Shown piece after piece: positions 58,048 through 61,950 of a DNA stretch of 61,950 bases (positions are counted from its first letter, which is position 1; each line of letters begins with the position of its first letter). The DNA comes from Syncephalastrum monosporum B8922 (Eukaryota; Mucoromycota; Mucoromycetes; Mucorales; Syncephalastraceae), in the NCBI GenBank assembly GCA_000697355.1, contig JNEN01000913.1, positions 1 through 61,950 of the forward strand, given 5' to 3'. The notes under the pieces are model-generated. The model searched no databases. It was given only the letters and a program-made list of their open reading frames with translations, and was not told where the DNA came from. The translations under genes were made by a program, and so were the position numbers.

Positions 58048-58353
58048 GGTCAGTCGGGAACGGAGAACTACGACACTGTTGTCCTCGACGTTGAGGGCAC
58101 CATTACTCCAATTACTTTTGTCAAAAGCATTTTGTTTCCGTGTGTCACCCAAGGCCTAGACGCGTGTTTACACCGACAATGGTCTTCGTCTGACCTTTCA
58201 GAATATATCGAGCAGCTGCGCAAACATGAAGAACGGCAATCTGTTGTACTGGCCCCTTCTGATGGCTCGGATGGCGGGATTAAACAAGTCATAAAAAAGA
58301 ATATCGAGTGGCAGATGAGGGCAGACCGCAAGATCGGCGCCCTAGCGCACTAA
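58048..58353 (+). pseudogene. UTR4: N-terminal fragment of enolase-phosphatase E1 (methionine salvage)
   Basis: The stretch reads YDTVVLDVEGTITPITFVKS, the HAD motif I of enolase-phosphatase (D-x-E-G-T). It is followed by LFPCVTQGLDACLHRQW and a helical part down to WQMRADRKIGALAH. About 110 of ~240 residues are present; the rest of the HAD domain (motifs II-IV) is missing. No in-frame ATG precedes it, and a stop follows at about 58351. Downstream, a different frame (58354-58430) resembles no part of this enzyme. It looks like a truncated gene copy; a functional copy should exist elsewhere. Confidence 0.6.
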
Positions 58354-58561
58354 AAGATTTGTGTGGTGATCCCCGGTTCAAATCTGCGGATTTCGGTTAT
58401 GGACCTCAAGCAACGTCGGTTCTCATGCCGGTAATAAATCTCCATCATTTGCGGTCTATTAGTGTATGAATAGCAAAGACGCCAAATACCCTGGTTTTGT
58501 CATCAATTGAAGGGGTTCTGTAGTGCTGAAGCTATTTGTATACAGGGGTAATGCTTTTATT

Positions 58562-59641
58562 TCATAGTCTATTTATATTACCCAGGATGCTTTCTCCTTT
58601 CAACATGTCGGGATACACGTAATAGAAGCGTTTGTCATTCGTAGGCAAAGGGATCACGGCTGCTGGTGACGCTATTTCGGATACATCGCATACATAGTAG
58701 CGATCTGTACCACCATAGGTCGTTCTACCGAATGGGTAGCCGTAGACGGTTAATCGACTATGCTGATCCAGATTCACCAAAGCTAGTATGCGAGTATCCG
58801 CTATTGAGATACTTCCCGTTAGTACATGAAAAGTATACAATCAATGTGCCCGTAAACAAGCATTGTGATCACTTACACATGTAGCGATGGCTAAAGAACA
58901 AGACAGCTTCTCCGAAAAAGTCCCTTGCCTCGCTTTTGGACTCACTGGTCAGTCCACCATACGCGTTCTTGTCCACTGGCAGCTTCAGTTTCAAGAACGT
59001 TAACCATGGCATGTCCGCCCGTGGCAATAGCGGCAGTAGAGACCCATTTTTTGCCAGGTTGACCCGAAGGACGGTGATACTTGCGCTTGCCGAACTTTGA
59101 TTCGTCAATCTCGACGACGATGCCCGGTCCTCCGATTTTTTGATCTATACACCACTTCAATAAGTCATTGCGGTTTTGTACCTTGTGTTTCCAACTTACT
59201 AGGGACAGTCGCCAGATCACACAGAATCAATTCGTTTAGATCCGCCTTGATCTCCCGAATGGTTCGAAGCGCTAGGCCTGTGTCTTGAGCAATTCGCATG
59301 GCCCGGCAATTCGCTATAAGCATGCGATACACCAGCAGTAGCTTGTGCAGCTTTTGGCCCTTATGGTAAAAAGGCGTGTTCTTCCTCAATGTGGTTTCAC
59401 CACCACACCGACAACGACCACATCTCCATCGTGTACGACCACCAGAGACGTAAAGCTGCATATCCCTACCACAGCCATCCTTGGAGCACTTGACGTTCTC
59501 GGTGTAGAAGACGCCCTTGTGCCAGAGGTACACTAAGCACTCGTCCTCGTCGTGGAAGTACGGCGCGTCCTTGGCAAAAAGCAGCGGTAATGGCTTTGCT
59601 CCACCTTCCGGAGGGACCCATTCAAGCGGCGGCTGAGGCAT
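58562..59641 (-). CDS. ISXO2-like transposase-derived gene, possibly chimeric
   Basis: Exon 1 (59641-59200) starts at ATG and has a zinc-ribbon-like Cys cluster (CSKDGCG; CGRCRCGG). The ISXO2/IS1595-type hallmark EIDESKFGKRKYHR follows in exon 2 (59144-58946), across a 55-nt GT-AG intron. A 14-nt exon (58890-58877) and exon 4 (58800-58562) can be joined in phase to give 297 aa. Exon 4 (YGYPFGRTTYGG, FYYVYPDML) does not look like the expected transposase C-terminus, and later DDE residues are not found. It may be a domesticated or decayed element fused to host sequence. No terminal inverted repeats were identified. Confidence 0.55.
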
Positions 59642-60220
59642 TTCTGGTGCTGCGGAATAAGTTTGTGATGAGCACCAGTTAAATTACAAGGTATGTGTTT
59701 AACGTGTACGTGGAAAGAAAGAAGAAAAGGTTTGAAAAGAGTCGGAGAGATTTGTAAAGGTAAACAGAGCAGAAACCAAATTAGGAATGGTCTTGAATTG
59801 GGTCATGTTATGCGGGCAGATCGGTTTGACACCTACGTGCTTTACGTGTATGCCTTACCTGGGTCCATTACCTCTATGCCTTACGGCAATGCCTTACGGC
59901 CATGCCTTACTGATATGCCTTACGTTATTGCTTTCCATCCATACCTTCTGGCTGTGTCGTACCATCGTACCTCAGTGCAGATCGAATCCAGAGATAAAAG
60001 GAAATCAGTAGGAAAGAGACAAAATACTCGTAACATCCTGGATAAAAAAGGGATCTTTTTTTCATTTGGAGATAGGGGAATAGGGTGACAGGGTAATAGA
60101 ACATATTATGGTTGCTATGTACATCATACGTGCGTAGTATCAGGGATCATTGCAATGAAGAGGCTCATATTTTGGGGAAGGGAAGATGAGAAGAGAGAAA
60201 TGATTGGTATCCAAGAGAAA
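59642..60220. other. Spacer with 13-bp repeats, no gene
   Basis: Upstream side of the ISXO2-like gene. It contains the 13-bp repeat at 59877-59928, and otherwise purine-rich sequence (about 60160-60220) with no gene recognised. Confidence 0.5.
59877..59928 (+). repeat. 13-bp tandem repeat (TGCCTTAC core x4)
   Basis: TGCCTTAC recurs at 59877, 59890, 59903 and 59916, a 13-bp period. A further copy lies at 59851, 26 bp upstream of the first. Units are imperfect outside the core. Confidence 0.8.
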
Positions 60221-61516
60221 TCAGTTGAGCCAAACTTGCAAATGGCAACGTTTTTTGTGATCTTTGGACTCTGTCAAGAACTGCTTGAACTGATAGAATC
60301 TTAACGTCGGTCTGCGTCGGCTTTCAATTGTTGTGGCAGATACGGTATCGCAAGGGACGCAGACGCGATGGAATACGTCGAGTACCTTACGAACGTTTGG
60401 CAATTCAACCACCAGTTTCGGCAGACTGCGGATGGAATCCAGGATCTGGATCGCGGTTATTTCCTGCATCGTGTATAGGTCATTGGCAGGCAATGCAATG
60501 AGGTAGAAGGATATGGTCCTGCCGACGACCTGTACACCGAGCACGCCTTGCAGCAAGTGCTTGTCCTAAGCGTTCTTGCAGAATATGGTAATTTCCAATA
60601 GGCCCTGGCAGATAAAGTAGTTATCGCCGGACAGTAGGCTTTGCTTCACCATAGCCAAGACTTGTCTTCCATTTCACGCCAACGCATATCGTGATGGCGA
60701 GATCTGAGTAAGCTGTCGCGAAGTTGGGGCAGGATCGCGACATTCGTCCATCGTAAGCAGATCCCGATGCCAGGTCGATACTTGCCAGACAGCAAACTTT
60801 GATTCACCGTAGCCAAGGTTTGCCTTCCATTTCACGCCAACGCATATCGTGATGGCGAGATCTGAGTAAGCTGTCGCGAAGTTGGGGCAGGATCGCGACA
60901 TTCGTCCATCGTAAGCAGATCCCGATGCCAGGTCGATACTTGCCAGACAGCAAACTTTGATTCACCGTAGCCAAGGTTTGCCTTCCATTTCACGCCAACG
61001 CATATCGTGATGGCGAGATCTGAGTAAGCTGTCGCGAAGTTGGGGCAGGATCGCGACATTCGTCCATCGTAAGCAGATCCCGATGCCAGGTCGATACTTG
61101 CCAGACAGCAAACTTTGATTCACCGTAGCCAAGGTTTGCCTTCCATTTCACGCCAACGCATATCGTGATGGCGAGATCTGAGTAAGCTGTCGCGAAGTTG
61201 GGGCAGGATCGCGACATTCGTCCATCGTAAGCAGATCCCGATGCCAGGTCGATACTTGCCAGACAGCAAACTTTGATTCACCGTAGCCAAGGTTTGCCTT
61301 CCATTTAACGCCAACGCATATCGTGATGCAGAGATCTGGGCAAGCTGTCGCAAAGTTGGGACTTGTCTGCGCCTCCAGGGTGGCGTCATTCGTCCATGGT
61401 AAGCAGATCCCATTGTCAGGCTCGTCAAACAAACTTGAGAGGAAAGGATCAACGAAGTGCGAGCACAGCTCAGTTTCATTGACATCTTCGACCATGGCCA
61501 CGCGCATCCACTGCAA
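60221..61516 (-). pseudogene. Decayed multicopy gene interrupted by a coding tandem array
   Basis: Minus strand. The N-terminal block (from ATG ~61495) reads ETELCSHFVDPFLSSLFDEP, then GICLPWTNDATLEAQ, then GVKWKANLGYGESK. The C-terminal block (60556-60221) reads GVLGVQVVGRTISFYLIALP, then LDVFHRVCVPCD, ending in CHLQVWLN. Just upstream of it the linking segment DNYF-IC-GLL-ITIFCKNA is present, followed by an in-frame TAG at about 60570. The layout resembles uncharacterised proteins repeated in Mucorales genomes (from memory). Between the blocks the middle segment is repeated in tandem with a frame break per unit, so it cannot encode one protein. Confidence 0.6.
60645..61440 (-). repeat. 158-bp tandem array, about five units
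   Basis: Unit starts (TTCACC) fall at 60645, 60803, 60961, 61119 and 61277, exactly 158 bp apart. The units beginning at 60803, 60961 and 61119 appear identical, and the one at 60645 differs only in its first ~35 bp. The rightmost (gene-proximal) unit is diverged and carries about 20 bp missing from the others, so it looks ancestral. Each unit covers the segment encoding GICLRWTN to GYGESK on the minus strand. Confidence 0.93.
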
Positions 61517-61919
61517 TGCAGTAGCAGCGCGGCCAAGTTACACCCAGATGCGTTATATTCTCGCCCAACTTATATTCCTTTGATGCCCCGAGCGTATAAC
61601 TTATCCGCGCGGCTGCTGTATGTACAGTACAGTACTGTATATTCCTCGATTTGCGTTTGTTGAGGTTCAAGATGATCTTGGTAGCCAGTTGCGCAATCGC
61701 TTGCTAGATCACTCAAACGGTCAGAGGGTTGGATATCCCCATAGGCAGGTCGACTTCTCAAACCTTGTTCTATCGGCCAGTACGTTTCCAGGTGGTTTCG
61801 CGCCTTCCTTGGCGTGCTGAATCAACTCGTCAATGCACAAATGTCACCGATTTATAAGGAAGATGTATTCCTTTTCCTCAGGCATGCTGAAATTAGCAGA
61901 CAGCCAACGTGTGGCATTG
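61517..61919. other. Right-end spacer, no gene recognised
   Basis: Short frames only. No telomere repeat, rRNA or tRNA is visible. Confidence 0.45.
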
Positions 61920-61920
61920 C

Positions 61921-61950
61921 AAAAAAAAAAAAAAAAAAAAAAACCCCCGG
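61921..61950 (+). other. Terminal poly(A) run then CCCCCGG
   Basis: A 23-A run followed by C5GG ends the window. It is probably an assembly break at a homopolymer rather than a biological end. Confidence 0.6.

Noticed and set aside
60645..61440. Regular repeats as a CRISPR array
   Set aside because: Units are contiguous 158-bp near-identical copies without variable spacers, in a eukaryotic genome and derived from coding sequence.
61921..61950. Telomere at the window's right end
   Set aside because: No TTAGGG-type repeat; only poly(A) and C5GG, better explained as a contig break.

Overview
The window is nuclear DNA of a filamentous fungus, most likely an early-diverging one (Mucoromycota, Mucorales-like). 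Evidence: spliceosomal introns of about 50-120 nt in almost every gene; fungal-type proteins (Arg4, Mvp1, Atp23, Cab5, Gts1, Vps5, Rad52); lineage-typical degenerate multicopy genes; an ISXO2-like transposase gene; and two genes usually absent from yeasts (EPG5 and a long CENP-I). The genus cannot be named from sequence alone.

Layout. 1-3155 is an LSU (25/28S) rRNA copy lacking its first ~240 nt, with changes in nearly invariant positions. 3156-7514 is gene-poor: a tRNA-like element, a decayed second LSU fragment, and broken pieces of a multicopy gene. 7515-54671 is a compact gene-rich core, in order: Ser/Arg-rich unknown protein; small secreted protein (-); ARG4 (-); sorting nexin MVP1 (-); ATP23 protease (+); peroxisomal AMACR (-); Gts1-like ArfGAP (+); C2H2 zinc-finger factor (+); retromer nexin VPS5 (-); CAB5 (-); p24 cargo receptor (-); CDC43 (+); CENP-I/Mis6 (+); beta-tubulin (+); FRS2 (+); multi-KH protein (-); EPG5 (+); RAD52 (+). 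From 54.7 kb to the end the sequence is again gene-poor: an enolase-phosphatase fragment, an ISXO2-like gene, 13-bp and 158-bp tandem repeats inside a decayed multicopy gene, and a poly(A) end.

Exon-intron models were built by hand from splice consensus and phase. All coding models sum to whole codons except where stated; boundaries may be off by 1-3 nt. Four introns use GC-AG ends with an identical GCAAGT donor. ARG4 and FRS2 each carry a TGA(C/G)TCA (Gcn4/CPC1-type) site within 80 bp of the start codon, suggesting shared amino-acid control. Several genes act in membrane traffic (MVP1, VPS5, the ArfGAP, p24, EPG5), but nothing suggests they form a cluster by design.

No clearly new multi-gene system was found. 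The most interesting signals are the EPG5 homologue in a fungus, the 158-bp repeat expansion of a coding segment, the mutated LSU copy plus its displaced fragment, the GC-AG introns, and the beta-tubulin residues at benzimidazole-binding positions.
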